Source: Liolophura sinensis
Lineage: Eukaryota; Mollusca; Polyplacophora; Chitonida; Chitonidae
Assembly: GCF_032854445.1 (NCBI RefSeq)
Contig: NW_027018204.1
Location: forward strand, 1-57,904
Reading direction: 5' to 3'
DNA length: 57,904 nucleotides
The notes below the pieces were generated by a model, which saw only the letters and a program-made list of their open reading frames with translations, had not been told where the DNA came from and ran no database searches. The number at the start of each line of letters is the position of its first letter. The first letter of the stretch is position 1. Of this stretch, positions 38,601 to 51,245 are shown piece by piece. Position numbers and translations under genes: made by a program.

Positions 38601-40247
38601 TGTGTTTTTTATGTACGAATGGTGTGGTTTTTCTACACGTAGATAAAGACATTGAGATTGTCTTGGACTTAAAAGTAAGACAATTGCTGGATGAGTTAAA
38701 TGGGCTTAGCCCAAAGATTTGACGTCTTCTGGGCTACCGAAGGGCACATAACGTATAGTTAAAAGTTGAATATAGTAACGACCAGTCGCGATTGTGCACA
38801 GTACAGTGTATCCGATTTCAATTAACAAAAAGACCAAACAAAAATGCAAAAGTGGAAAAACTGTTCCAGTGCTGCTGGTAAGAGGCTAATCCGACGTATT
38901 TTGTCACGAGAAATCGAATGGTGCAAACCGCGTTGCTCTCCGACCAATACTTTTGACTGTAGTGACAACTGAATGATCATTGATGTCATAGTCACATGCC
39001 CAGCAACGGCTCTTACTCCATGGAAACCAGGGAAATATGCGATTTTTTAACAGCTGCCGATGCCTGGCCCAATTCCGCATCTATTAGAACCTTATAAATG
39101 TGGTTCAGTGATCAGTTGTACTTTTTACAGCAGACTGTATCTAGTACATTGTGTTTTTTATGTACGAATGGTGTGGTTTTTCTACACGTAGATAAAGACA
39201 TTGAGATTGTCTTGGACTTAGAAGTAAGACAATTGCTGGATGAGTTAAATGGGCTTAGCCCAAAGATTTGACGTCTTCTGGGCTACCGAAGGGCACATAA
39301 CGTATAGTTAAAAGTTGAATATAGTAACGACCAGTCGCGATTGTGCATAGTACAGTGTATCCGATTTCAATTAACAAAAAGACCAGGCAAAAATGCAAAA
39401 GTGGAAAAACTGTTCCAGTGCTGCTGGTAAGAGACCAGTCCGACGTATTTTGTCACGAGAAATCGAATGGTGCAAACCGCGTTGCTCTCCGACCAATACT
39501 TTTGGCTGTAGCGACAATTGAATGATCATTGATGTCATAGTCACGTGCCCAGCAACGGCTCTTACTCCATGGAAACCAGGGAAATATGCAATTTTTTAAC
39601 AGCTGCCGATGCCTGGCCCAATTCCGCATCTATTAGAACCTTATAAATGTGGTTCAGTGATCAGTTGTACTTTTTACAGCAGACTGTATCTAGTACATTG
39701 TGTTTTTTATGTACGAATGGTGTGGTTTTTCTACACGTAGATAAAGACATTGAGATTGTCTTGGACTGAAAAGTAAGACAATTGCTGGATGAGTTAAATG
39801 GGCTTAGCCCAAAGATTTGACGTCTTCTGGGCTACCGAAGGGCACATAACGTATAGTTAAAAGTTGAATATAGTAACGACCAGTCCCGAATGTGCATAGT
39901 ACAGTGTATCCGATTTCAATTAACAAAAAGACCAGGCAAAAATACAAAAGTGGAAAAACTGTTCCAGTGCTGCTGGTAAGAGGCTAATCCGACGTATTTT
40001 GTCACGAGAAATCGAATGGTGCAAACCGCGTTGCTCTCGGACTAATACTTTTGGCTGTAGCGACAATTGAATGATCATTGATGTCATAGTCACGTGCCCA
40101 GCAACGGCTCTTACTCCATGGAAACCAGGGAAATATGCAATTTTTTAACAGCTGCCGATGCCTGGCCCAATTCCGCATCTATTAGAACCTTATAAATGTG
40201 GTTCAGTGATCAGTTGTACTTTTTACAGCAGACTGTATCTAGTACAT
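35852..40247 (+). repeat. Eight-monomer block E-I-J-K-L-M-F-A, copy 1
   Basis: Matched by 51246-55641 at an offset of 15394 bp (28 monomers). Shared rare states include cttatttatg near 37441 and 52837, actttgtacag near 38021 and 53415, gcacagtac in the M unit, and gagaccagtcc in the F unit. It overlaps the block at 34201-38600, so the E-I-J-K-L part exists in three copies. Confidence 0.9.
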
Positions 40248-40797
40248 TGTGTTTTTTATGTACGAATGGTGTGGTTTTTCTACACGTAGATAAAGACATT
40301 GAGATTGTCTTGGACTTAAAAGTAAGACAATTGCTGGGTGAGTTAAATGGGCTTAGCCCAAAGATTTGACGTCTTCTGGGCTACAGAAGGGCACATAACT
40401 TATAGTCAAAAGTTGAATATAATAATGACCAGTCGCGATTGTACATAGTAGATTGTATCCGATTTCAAATTAACAAAAAGACCAGGCAAAAATGCAAAAG
40501 TGGAAAAACTGTTCCAGTGCTGCTGGTAAGAGGCTAATCCGACGTATTTTGTGACGAGAAATCGAATGGTGCAAACCGCGTTGCTCTCCGACCAATACGT
40601 TTGGCTGTAGTGACAATTGAATGATCATTGATGTCATAGTCACATGCCCAGCAACGGCTCTTACTCCATGGAAACCAGGGAAATATGCGATTTTTTAACA
40701 GCTGCCGATGCCTGGCCCAATTCCGCATCTATTAGAACCTTATAAATGTGGTTCAGTGATCAGTTGTACTTTTTACAGCAGACTGTATCTAGTACAT
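40248..40797 (+). repeat. Chimeric monomer, H/C head and B tail
   Basis: The head has cttatagtc, ataataatgacc and caaattaac. The tail has tacgtttggctgtagtgac, cacatgcc and gcgattttt, as in the B unit at 44647. The last head-type base is the second C of accaat (about 40593) and the first tail-type base is the G of tacgttt (about 40599), which places the switch within a few bases unless one of those sites mutated independently. Confidence 0.75.
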
Positions 40798-42870
40798 TGT
40801 GTTTTTTATGTACGAATGGTGTGGTTTTTCTACACGTAGATAAAGACATTGAGATTGTCTTGGACTTAGAAGTAAGACAATTGCTGGATGAGTTAAATGG
40901 GCTTAGCCCAAAGATTTGACGTCTTCTGGGCTACCGAAGGGCACATAACGTATAGTTAAAAGTTGAATATAGTAACGACCAGTCGCGATTGTGCATAGTA
41001 CAGTGTATCCGATTTCAATTAACAAAAAGACCAGGCAAAAATGCAAAAGTGGAAAAACTGTTCCAGTGCTGATGGTAAGAGACCAATCCGACGTATTTTG
41101 TCACGAGAAATCGAATGGTGCAAACCGCGTTGCTCTCCGACCAATACTTTTGGCTGTAGCGACAATTGAATGATCATTGATGTCATAGTCACGTGCCCAG
41201 CAACGGCTCTTACTCCATGGAAACCAGGGAAATATGCAATTTTTTAACAGCTGCCGATGCCTGGCCCAATTCCGCATCTATTAGAACCTTATAAATGTGG
41301 TTCAGTGATCAGTTGTACTTTTTACAGCAGACTGTATCTAGTACATTGTGTTTTTTATGTACGAATGGTGTGGTTTTTCTACACGTAGATAAAGACATTG
41401 AGATTGTCTTGGACTGAAAAGTAAGACAATTGCTGGATGAGTTAAATGGGCTTAGCCCAAAGATTTGACGTCTTCTGGGCTACCGAAGGGCACATAACGT
41501 ATAGTTAAAAGTTGAATATAGTAACGACCAGTCCCGAATGTGCATAGTACAGTGTATCCGATTTCAATTAACAAAAAGACCAGGCAAAAATACAAAAGTG
41601 GAAAAACTGTTCCAGTGCTGCTGGTAAGAGGCTAATCCGACGTATTTTGTCACGAGAAATCGAATGGTGCAAACCGCGTTGCTCTCGGACTAATACTTTT
41701 GGCTGTAGCGACAATTGAATGATCATTGATGTCATAGTCACGTGCCCAGCAACGGCTCTTACTCCATGGAAACCAGGGAAATATGCAATTTTCTAACAGC
41801 TGCCGATGCCTGGCCCAATTCCGCATCTATTAGAACCTTATAAATGTGGTTCAGTGATCAGTTGTACTTTTTACAGCAGACTGTATCTAGTACATTGTGT
41901 TTTTTATGTACGAATGGTGTGGTTTTTCTACACGTAGATAAAGACATTGAGATTGTCTTGGACTTAAAAGTAAGACAATTGCTGGGTGAGTTAAATGGGC
42001 TTAGCCCAAAGATTTGACGTCTTCTGGGCTACAGAAGGGCACATAACTTATAGTCAAAAGTTGAATATAGTGATGACCAGTCGCGATTGTACATAGTAGA
42101 TTGTATCCGATTTCAAATTAACAAAAAGACCAGGCAAAAATGCAAAAGTGGAAAAACTGTTCCAGTGCTGCTGGTAAGAGGCTAATCCGACGTATTTTGT
42201 GACGAGAAATCGAATGGGGCAAACCGCGTTGCTCTCCGACCAATACTTTTGGCTGTAGCGACAATTGAATGATCATTGATGTCATAGTCACGTGCCCAGC
42301 AACGGCTCTTACTCCATGGAAACCAGGGAAATTTGCAATTTTTTAAACAGCTGCCGATGCCTGGGCCATTTCCGCATCTTTTAGAACCTTATTGATGTGC
42401 GTCAGTGATCAGTTGTACTTTTTACAGCAGACTGTATCTAGTACATTGTGTTTTTTATGTACAAATGGTGTGGTTTTTCTACACGTAGATAAAGACATTG
42501 AGATTGTCTTGGACTTAGAAGTAAGACAATTGCTGGGTGAGTTAAATGGGCTTAGCCCAAAGATTTGACGTCTTCTGGGCTACAGAAGGGCACATAACTT
42601 ACAGTCAAAAGTTGAATATAGTAATGACCAATCGCGATTGTACATAGTAGATTGTATCCGATTTCAAATTAACAAAAAGACCAGGCAAAAATGCAAAAGT
42701 GGAAAAACTGTTCCAGTGCTGCTGGTAGGAGGCTAATCCGACGTATTTTGTGACGAGAAATCGAATGGTGCAAACCGCGTTGCTCTCCGACCAATACTTT
42801 TGGCTGTAGCGACAATTGAATGATCATTGATGTCATAGTCACGTGCCCAGCAACGGCTCTTACTCCATGG
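40598..42870 (+). repeat. B-tail-F-A-C-D block, copy 1
   Basis: Matched at about 44996-47268, an offset of 4398 bp (8 monomers). Shared rare states are tacgtttggctgtagtgac, gatggtaagagaccaatcc, ttttctaacag, aatggggcaaacc and gctggtaggaggc. The match stops in the tail of the D unit, where copy 1 has aatatgcaattttttaacag and copy 2 has aatttgcaattttttaaac. Confidence 0.85.
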
Positions 42871-42996
42871 AAACCAGGGAAATATGCAATTTTTTAACAG
42901 CTGCCGATGCCTGGCCCAATTCCGCATCTATTAGAACCTTATAAATGTGGTTCAGTGATCAGTTGTACTTTTTACAGCAGACTGTATCTAGTACAT

Positions 42997-45259
42997 TGTG
43001 TTTTTTATGTACGAATGGTGTGGTTTTTCTACACGTAGATAAAGACATTGAGATTGTCTTGGACTTAAAAGTAAGACAATTGCTGGGTGAGTTAAATGGG
43101 CTTAGCCCAAAGATTTGACGTCTTCTGGGCTACAGAAGGGCACATAACTTATAGTCAAAAGTTGAATATAATAATGACCAGTCGCGATTGTACATAGTAG
43201 ATTGTATCCGATTTCAAATTAACAAAAAGACCAGGCAAAAATGCAAAAGTGGAAAGACTGTTCCAGTGCTGCTGGTAAGAGGCTAATCCGACGTATTTTG
43301 TGACGAGAAATCGAATGGTGCAAACCGCGTTGCTCTCCGACCAATACTTTTGGCTGTAGCGACAATTGAATGATCATTGATGTCATAGTCACGTGCCCAG
43401 CAACGGCTCTTACTCCATGGAAACCAGGGAAATTTGCAATTTTTTAAACAGCCGCCGATGCCTGGGCCAATTCCGCATTTTTTAGAACCTTATTGATGTG
43501 GTTCAGTGATCAGTTGTTCTTTTTACAGCAGACTGTATCTAGTACCTTGTGTTTTTTATGTACAAATGGTGTGGTTTTTCTACACATAGATAAAGACATT
43601 GAGATTGTCTTGGACTTAAAAGTAAGACAATTGCTGGATGAGTTAAATGGGCTTAGCCCAAAGATTTGACGTCTTCTGGGCTACCGAAGGGCACATAACG
43701 TATAGTTAAAAGTTGAATATAGTAACGACCAGTCGCGATTGTGCATAGTACAGTGTAGCCGATTTCAATTAACAAAAAGACCAGGCAAAAATGCAAAAGT
43801 GGAAAAACTGTTCCAGTGCTGCTGGCAAGAGGCTAATCCGACGTATTTTGTCACGAGAAATCGAATGGTGCAAACCGCGTTGCTCTCCGACTAATACTTT
43901 TGGCTGTAGCGACAATTGAATGATCATTGATGTCATAGTCACGTGCCCAGCAACGGCTCTTACTCCATGGAAACCAGGGAAATATGCAATTTTTTAACAG
44001 CTGCCGATGCCTGGCCCAATTCCGCATCTATTAGAACCTTATAAATGTGGTTCAGTGATCAGTTGTACTTTTTACAGCAGACTGTATCTAGTACATTGTG
44101 TTTTTATGTACGAATGGTGTGGTTTTTCTACACGTAGATAAAGACATTGAGATTGTCTTGGACTTAAAAGTAAGACAATTGCTGGGTGAGTTAAATGGGC
44201 TTAGCCCAAAGATTTGACGTCTTCTGGGCTACAGAAGGGCACATAACTTATAGTCAAAAGTTGAATATAGTAATAACCAGTCGCGATTGTACATAGTAGA
44301 TTGTATCCGAATTCAAATTAACAAAAAGACCAGGCAAAAATGCAAAAGTGGAAAAGCTGTTCCAGTGCTGCTAGTAAGAGGCTAATCCGACGTATTTTGT
44401 GACGAGAAATCGAATGGTGCAAACCGCGTTGCTCTCCGACCAATACTTTTGGCTGTAGCGACAATTGAATGATCATTGATGTCATTGTCACGTGCCCAGC
44501 AACGGCTCTTACTCCATGGAAACCAGGGAAATTTGCAATTTTCTAAACAGCTGCCGATGCCTAGGCCAATTCCGCATCTTTTAGAACCTTATTGATGTGG
44601 TTCAGTGATCAGTTGTACTTTTTACAGCAGACTGTATCTAGTACATTGTGTTTTTTATGTACAAATGGTGTGGTTTTTCTACACGTAGATAAAGACATTG
44701 AGATTGTCTTGGACTGAAAAGTAAGACAATTGCTGGATGAGTTAAATGGGCTTAGCCCAAAGATTTGACGTCTTCTGGGCTACCGAAGGGCACATAACGT
44801 ATAGTTAAAAGTTGAATATAGTAACGACCAGTCCCGATTGTGCATAGTACAGTGTATCCGAATTGAATTAACAAAAAGACCAGGCAAAAATACAAAAGTG
44901 GAAAAACTGTTCCAGTGCTGCTGGTAAGAGGCTAATCCGACGTATTTTGTCACGAGAAATCGAATGGTGCAAAAAGCGTTGCTCTCCGACTAATACGTTT
45001 GGCTGTAGTGACAATTGAATGATCATTGATGTCATAGTCACATGCCCAGCAACGGCTCTTACTCCATGGAAACCAGGGAAATATGCGATTTTTTAACAGC
45101 TGCCGATGCCTGGCCCAATTCCGCATCTATTAGAACCTTATAAATGTGGTTCAGTGATCAGTTGTACTTTTTACAGCAGACTGTATCTAGTACATTGTGT
45201 TTTTTATGTACGAATGGTGTGGTTTTTCTACACGTAGATAAAGACATTGAGATTGTCTT
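42997..45259 (+). repeat. H-E-C'-B block, copy 1
   Basis: Matched by 55642-57904 at an offset of 12645 bp (23 monomers), running off the window end. Shared rare states are the five-T start tgtgtttttatg, gatgtcattgtcacg, ccgaattgaatt and tacgtttggctg. Differences seen include gctggcaag here against gctggtaag, and actaatac against accaatac in the E unit. Confidence 0.9.
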
Positions 45260-45744
45260 GGACTTAGAAGTAAGACAATTGCTGGATGAGTTAAATGGGC
45301 TTAGCCCAAAGATTTGACGTCTTCTGGGCTACCGAAGGGCACATAACGTATAGTTAAAAGTTGAATATAGTAACGACCAGTCGCGATTGTGCATAGTACA
45401 GTGTATCCGATTTCAATTAACAAAAAGACCAGGCAAAAATGCAAAAGTGGAAAAACTGTTCCAGTGCTGATGGTAAGAGACCAATCCGACGTATTTTGTC
45501 ACGAGAAATCGAATGGTGCAAACCGCGTTGCTCTCCGACCAATACTTTTGGCTGTAGCGACAATTGAATGATCATTGATGTCATAGTCACGTGCCCAGCA
45601 ACGGCTCTTACTCCATGGAAACCAGGGAAATATGCAATTTTTTAACAGCTGCCGATGCCTGGCCCAATTCCGCATCTATTAGAACCTTATAAATGTGGTT
45701 CAGTGATCAGTTGTACTTTTTACAGCAGACTGTATCTAGTACAT

Positions 45745-48700
45745 TGTGTTTTTTATGTACGAATGGTGTGGTTTTTCTACACGTAGATAAAGACATTGAG
45801 ATTGTCTTGGACTGAAAAGTAAGACAATTGCTGGATGAGTTAAATGGGCTTAGCCCAAAGATTTGACGTCTTCTGGGCTACCGAAGGGCACATAACGTAT
45901 AGTTAAAAGTTGAATATAGTAACGACCAGTCCCGAATGTGCATAGTACAGTGTATCCGATTTCAATTAACAAAAAGACCAGGCAAAAATACAAAAGTGGA
46001 AAAACTGTTCCAGTGCTGCTGGTAAGAGGCTAATCCGACGTATTTTGTCACGAGAAATCGAATGGTGCAAACCGCGTTGCTCTCGGACTAATACTTTTGG
46101 CTGTAGCGACAATTGAATGATCATTGATGTCATAGTCACGTGCCCAGCAACGGCTCTTACTCCATGGAAACCAGGGAAATATGCAATTTTCTAACAGCTG
46201 CCGATGCCTGGCCCAATTCCGCATCTATTAGAACCTTATAAATGTGGTTCAGTGATCAGTTGTACTTTTTACAGCAGACTGTATCTAGTACATTGTGTTT
46301 TTTATGTACGAATGGTGTGGTTTTTCTACACGTAGATAAAGACATTGAGATTGTCTTGGACTTAAAAGTAAGACAATTGCTGGGTGAGTTAAATGGGCTT
46401 AGCCCAAAGATTTGACGTCTTCTGGGCTACAGAAGGGCACATAACTTATAGTCAAAAGTTGAATATAGTAATGACCAGTCGCGATTGTACATAGTAGATT
46501 GTATCCGATTTCAAATTAACAAAAAGACCAGGCAAAAATGCAAAAGTGGAAAAACTGTTCCAGTGCTGCTGGTAAGAGGCTAATCCGACGTATTTTGTGA
46601 CGAGAAATCGAATGGGGCAAACCGCGTTGCTCTCCGACCAATACTTTTGGCTGTAGCGACAATTGAATGATCATTGATGTCATAGTCACGTGCCCAGCAA
46701 CGGCTCTTACTCCATGGAAACCAGGGAAATTTGCAATTTTTTAAACAGCTGCCGATGCCTGGGCCATTTCCGCATCTTTTAGAACCTTATTGATGTGCGT
46801 CAGTGATCAGTTGTACTTTTTACAGCAGACTGTATCTAGTACATTGTGTTTTTTATGTACAAATGGTGTGGTTTTTCTACACGTAGATAAAGACATTGAG
46901 ATTGTCTTGGACTTAGAAGTAAGACAATTGCTGGGTGAGTTAAATGGGCTTAGCCCAAAGATTTGACGTCTTCTGGGCTACAGAAGGGCACATAACTTAC
47001 AGTCAAAAGTTGAATATAGTAATGACCAATCGCGATTGTACATAGTAGATTGTATCCGATTTCAAATTAACAAAAAGACCAGGCAAAAATGCAAAAGTGG
47101 AAAAACTGTTCCAGTGCTGCTGGTAGGAGGCTAATCCGACGTATTTTGTGACGAGAAATCGAATGGTGCAAACCGCGTTGCTCTCCGACCAATACTTTTG
47201 GCTGTAGCGACAATTGAATGATCATTGATGTCATAGTCACGTGCCCAGCAACGGCTCTTACTCCATGGAAACCAGGGAAATTTGCAATTTTTTAAACAGC
47301 TGCCGATGCCTGGCCCAATTCCGCATCTATTAGAACCTTATAGATGTGGGTCAGTGATCAGTTGTACTTTTTACAGCAGACTGTATCTAGTACCTTGTGT
47401 TTTTTATGTACGAATGGTGTGGTTTTTCTACACGTAGATAAAGACATTGAGATTGTCTTGGACTTAAAAGTAAGACAATTGCTGGATGAGTTAAATGGGC
47501 TTAGCCCAAAGATTTGACGTCTTCTGGGCTACCGAAGGGCACATAACGTATAGTTAAAAGTTGAATATAGTAACGACCAGTCGCGATTGTGCATAGTACA
47601 GTGTATCCGATTTCAATTAACAAAAAGACCAGGCAAAAATACAAAAGTGGAAAAACTGTTCCAGTGCTGCTGGTAAGAGGCTAATCCGACGTATTTTGTG
47701 ACGAGAAATCGAATGGTGCAAACCGCGTTGCTCTCCGACCAATACTTTTGGCTGTAGCGACAATTGAATGATCATTGATGTCATAGTCACGTGCCCAGCA
47801 ACGGCTCTTACTCCATGGAAACCAGGGAAATTTGCAATTTTTTAACAGCTGCCGATGCCTGGGCCAATTCCGCATCTTTTACAATCTTATTGATGTGGGT
47901 CAGTGATCAGTTGTACTTTTTACAGCAGACTGTATCTAGTACATTGTGTTTTTTATGTACAAATGGTGTGGTTTTTCTACACGTAAATAAAGACATTGAG
48001 ATTGTCTTGGACTTAAAAGTAAGACAATTGCTGGATGAGTTAAATGGGCTTAGCCCAAAGATTTGACGTCTTCTGGGCTACCGAAGGGCACATAACGTAT
48101 AGTTAAAAGTTGAATATAGTAACGACCAGTCGCGATTGTGCATAGTACAGTGTATCCGATTTCAATTAACAAAAAGACCAAACAAAAATGCGAAAGTGGA
48201 AAAACTGTTCCAGTGCTGCTGGTAAGAGGCTAATCCGACGTATTTTGTCACGAGAAATCGAATGGTGCAAACCGCGTTGCTCTCCGACCAATACTTTTGA
48301 CTGTAGCGACAATTGAATGATCATTGATGTCATAGTCACGTGCCCAGCAACGGCTCTTACTCCATGGAAACCAGGGAAATTTGCAATTTTTTAAACAGCT
48401 GCCGATGCCTGGGCCATTTCCGCATCTTTTAGAACCTTATTGATGTGCGTCAGTGATCAGTTGTACTTTTTACAGCAGACTGTATCTAGTACCTTGTGTT
48501 TTTTATGTACAAATGGTGTGGTTTTTCTACACGTAGATAAAGACATTGAGATTGTCTTGGACTTAGAAGTAAGACAATTGCTGGATGAGTTAAATGGGCT
48601 TAGCCCAAAGATTTGACGTCTTCTGGGCTACCGAAGGGCACATAACGTATAGTTAAAAGTTGAATATAGTAACGACCAGTCGCGATTGTGCATAGTACAG

Positions 48701-50145
48701 TGTAGCCGATTTCAATTAACAAAAAGACCAGGCAAAAATGCAAAAGTGGAAAAACTGTTCCAGTGCTGCTGGTAATAGGCTAATCCGACGTATTTCGTGA
48801 CGAGAAATCGAATGGTGCAAACCGCGTTGCTCTCCGACCAATACTTTTGGCTGTAGCGACAATTGAATGATCATTGATGTCATAGTCACGTGCCCAGCAA
48901 CGGCTCTTACTCCATGGAAACCAGGGAAATATGCAATTTTTTAACAGCTGCCGATGCCTGGGCCAATTCCGCATCTTTTAGAATCTTATTGATGTGGGTC
49001 AGTGATCAGTTGTACTTTTTACAGCAGACTGTATCTAGTACTTTGTGTTTTTTATGTACAAATGGTGTGGTTTTTCTACACGTAGATAAAGACATTGAGA
49101 TTGTCTTGGACTTAAAAGTAAGACAATTGCTGGATGAGTTAAATGGGCTTAGCCCAAAGATTTGACGTCTTCTGGGCTACCGAAGGGCACATAACGTATA
49201 GTTAAAAGTTGAATATAGTAACGACCAGTCGCGAATGTGCATAGTACAGTGTAGCCGATTTCAATTAACAAAAAGACCAGGCAAAAATGCAAAAGTGGAA
49301 AAACTGTTCCAGTGCTGCTGGTAAGAGGCTAATCCGACGTATTTTGTCACGAGAAATCGAATGGTGCAAACCGCGTTGCTCTCCGACCAATACTTTTGGC
49401 TGTAGCGACAATTGAATGATCATTGATGTCATAGTCACGTGCCCAGCAACGGCTCTTACTCCATGGAAACCAGGGAAATTTGCAATTTTTTAAACTGCTG
49501 CCGATGCCTGGGCCAATTCCGCATCTTTTAGAACCTTATTGATGTGGGTCAGTGATCAGTTGTACTTTGTACAGCAGACTGTATCTAGTACCTTGTGTTT
49601 TTTATGTACAAATGGTGTGGTTTTTCTACACGTAGATAAAGACATTGAGATTGTCTTGGACTTAAAAGTAAGACAATTGCTGGGTGAATTAAATGGGCTT
49701 AGCCCAAAGATTTGACGTCTTCTGGGCTACAGAAGGGCACATAACTTATAGTCAAAAGTTGAGTATAGTCATGACCAGTCGCGATTGTACATAGTAGATT
49801 GTATCCGATTTCAAATTAACAAAAAGACCAGGCAAAAATGCAAAAGTGGAAAAAACTGTTCCAGTGCTGCTGGTAAGAGGCTAATCCGACGTATTTTGTC
49901 ACGAGAAATCGAATGGTGCAAACCACGTTGCTCTCCGACCAATACTTTTGGCTGTAGCGACAATTGAATGATCATTGATGTCATAGTCACGTGCCCAGCA
50001 ACGGCTCTTACTCCATGGAAACCAGGGAAATTTGAAATTTTTTAAACAGCTGCCGATGCCTGGGCCACTTCCGCATCTTTTAGAACCTTATTGATGTGGT
50101 TCAGTGACCACTTGTACTTTTTACAGCAGACTGTATCTAGTACCT
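45745..50145 (+). repeat. Eight-monomer block A-C-D-E-I-J-K-L, copy 2
   Basis: Second copy of 34201-38600. Private changes include an extra A in a poly-A run near 49854, tttgaaattttt near 50033, gccacttcc near 50069, and a ctagtaccttgtg end instead of ctagtacattgtg. Confidence 0.9.
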
Positions 50146-50694
50146 TGTGTTTTTTATGTACGAATGGTGTGGTTTTTCTACACGTAGATAAAGACATTGA
50201 GATTGTCTTGGACTTAAAAGTAAGACAATTGCTGGATGAGTTAAATGGGCTTAGCCCAAAGATTTGACGTCTTCTGGGCTACCGAAGGGCACATAACGTA
50301 TAGTTAAAAGTTGAATATAGTAACGACCAGTCGCGATTGTGCATAGTACAGTGTATCCGATTTTAATTAACAAAAAGACCAGGCAAAAATACAAAAGTGG
50401 AAAAACTGTTCCAGTGCTGCTGGTAAGAGGCTAATCCGACGTATTTTGTGACGAGAAATCGAATGGTGCAAACCGCGTTGCTCTCCGACCAATACTTTTG
50501 GCTGTAGCGACAATTGAATGATCATTGATGTCATAGTCACGTGCCCAGCAACGGCTCTTACTCCATGGAAACCAGGGAAATATGCAATTTTTTAACAGCT
50601 GCCGATGCCTGGGCCAATTCCGCATCTTTTACAATCTTATTGATGTGGGTCAGTGATCAGTTGTACTTTTTACAGCAGACTGTATCTAGTACAT

Positions 50695-51245
50695 TGTGTT
50701 TTTTATGTACAAATGGTGTGGTTTTTCTACACGTAAATAAAGACATTGAGATTGTCTTGGACTTAAAAGTAAGACAATTGCTGGATGAGTTAAATGGGCT
50801 TAGCCCAAAGATTTGACGTCTTCTGGGCTACCGAAGGGCACATAACTTATAGTCAAAAGTTGAGTATAGTCATGACCAGTCGCGATTGTACATAGTAGAT
50901 TGTATCCGATTTCAAATTAACAAAAAGACCAGGCAAAAATGCAAAAGTGGAAAAACTGTTCCAGTGCTGCTGGTAAGAGGCTAATCCGACGTATTTTGTC
51001 ACGAGAAATCGAATGGTGCAAACCACGTTGCTCTCCGACCAATACTTTTGGCTGTAGCGACAATTGAATGATCATTGATGTCATAGTCACGTGCCCAGCA
51101 ACGGCTCTTACTCCATGGAAACCAGGGAAATTTGCAATTTTTTAAACAGCTGCCGATGCCTGGGCCATTTCCGCATCTTTTAGAACCTTATTGATGTGGT
51201 TCAGTGACCACTTGTACTTTTTACAGCAGACTGTATCTAGTACCT
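50695..51245 (+). repeat. Chimeric monomer, I head and L body
   Basis: The head has the I marker acgtaaataaag and ctaccgaag. From aacttatagtc the rest has L markers gagtatagtcatg, ccacgttg and gtgaccacttg. The switch lies between about 50832 and 50847. In the intact cassette I and L are separated by J and K, so this join removes three monomer lengths relative to E-I-J-K-L. Confidence 0.88.

Larger units (their letters stand above)
34201..40247 (+). repeat. Array segment 6: monomers 64-74, A-C-D-E-I-J-K-L-M-F-A
   Basis: Monomer starts: 34201, 34750, 35301, 35852, 36401, 36951, 37500, 38050, 38601, 39150, 39699. The A-C-D-E run repeats the one at 30903 (offset 3298). E-I-J-K-L is a cassette of distinctive monomers seen again at 47396 and 51246: I has acgtaaataaag and accaaacaaaaatgcgaaag, J has gtaataggc and tatttcgtg, K has cgcgaatgtgc and actttgtacag, L has gagtatagtcatg and gtgaccacttg. 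M has gcacagtac and ttttgactgtagtgacaac. Only satellite sequence is seen. Confidence 0.93.
40248..45744 (+). repeat. Array segment 7: monomers 75-84
   Basis: Monomer starts: 40248, 40798, 41347, 41896, 42447, 42997, 43548, 44097, 44647, 45196. Order: H-or-C/B chimera, F, A, C, D, H, E, C', B, F. Monomer 76 and monomer 84 share gatggtaagagaccaatcc at an offset of 4398 bp, and the sequence following each runs parallel (F-A-C-D). Monomer 82 begins with a five-T run (tgtgtttttatg), a variant found again only in monomer 105. Only satellite sequence is seen. Confidence 0.92.
45745..51245 (+). repeat. Array segment 8: monomers 85-94, A-C-D-E-I-J-K-L-E-I/L
   Basis: Monomer starts: 45745, 46294, 46845, 47396, 47945, 48495, 49044, 49594, 50146, 50695. 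The first eight units copy segment 6 at an offset of 11544 bp, with matching monomer lengths except for one extra A at about 49854. Two further units follow: an E unit with gattttaatt and ttttacaatc, and an I/L chimera. The next E unit (51246) looks like the one at 50146 at an offset of 1100 bp. Only satellite sequence is seen. Confidence 0.92.
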
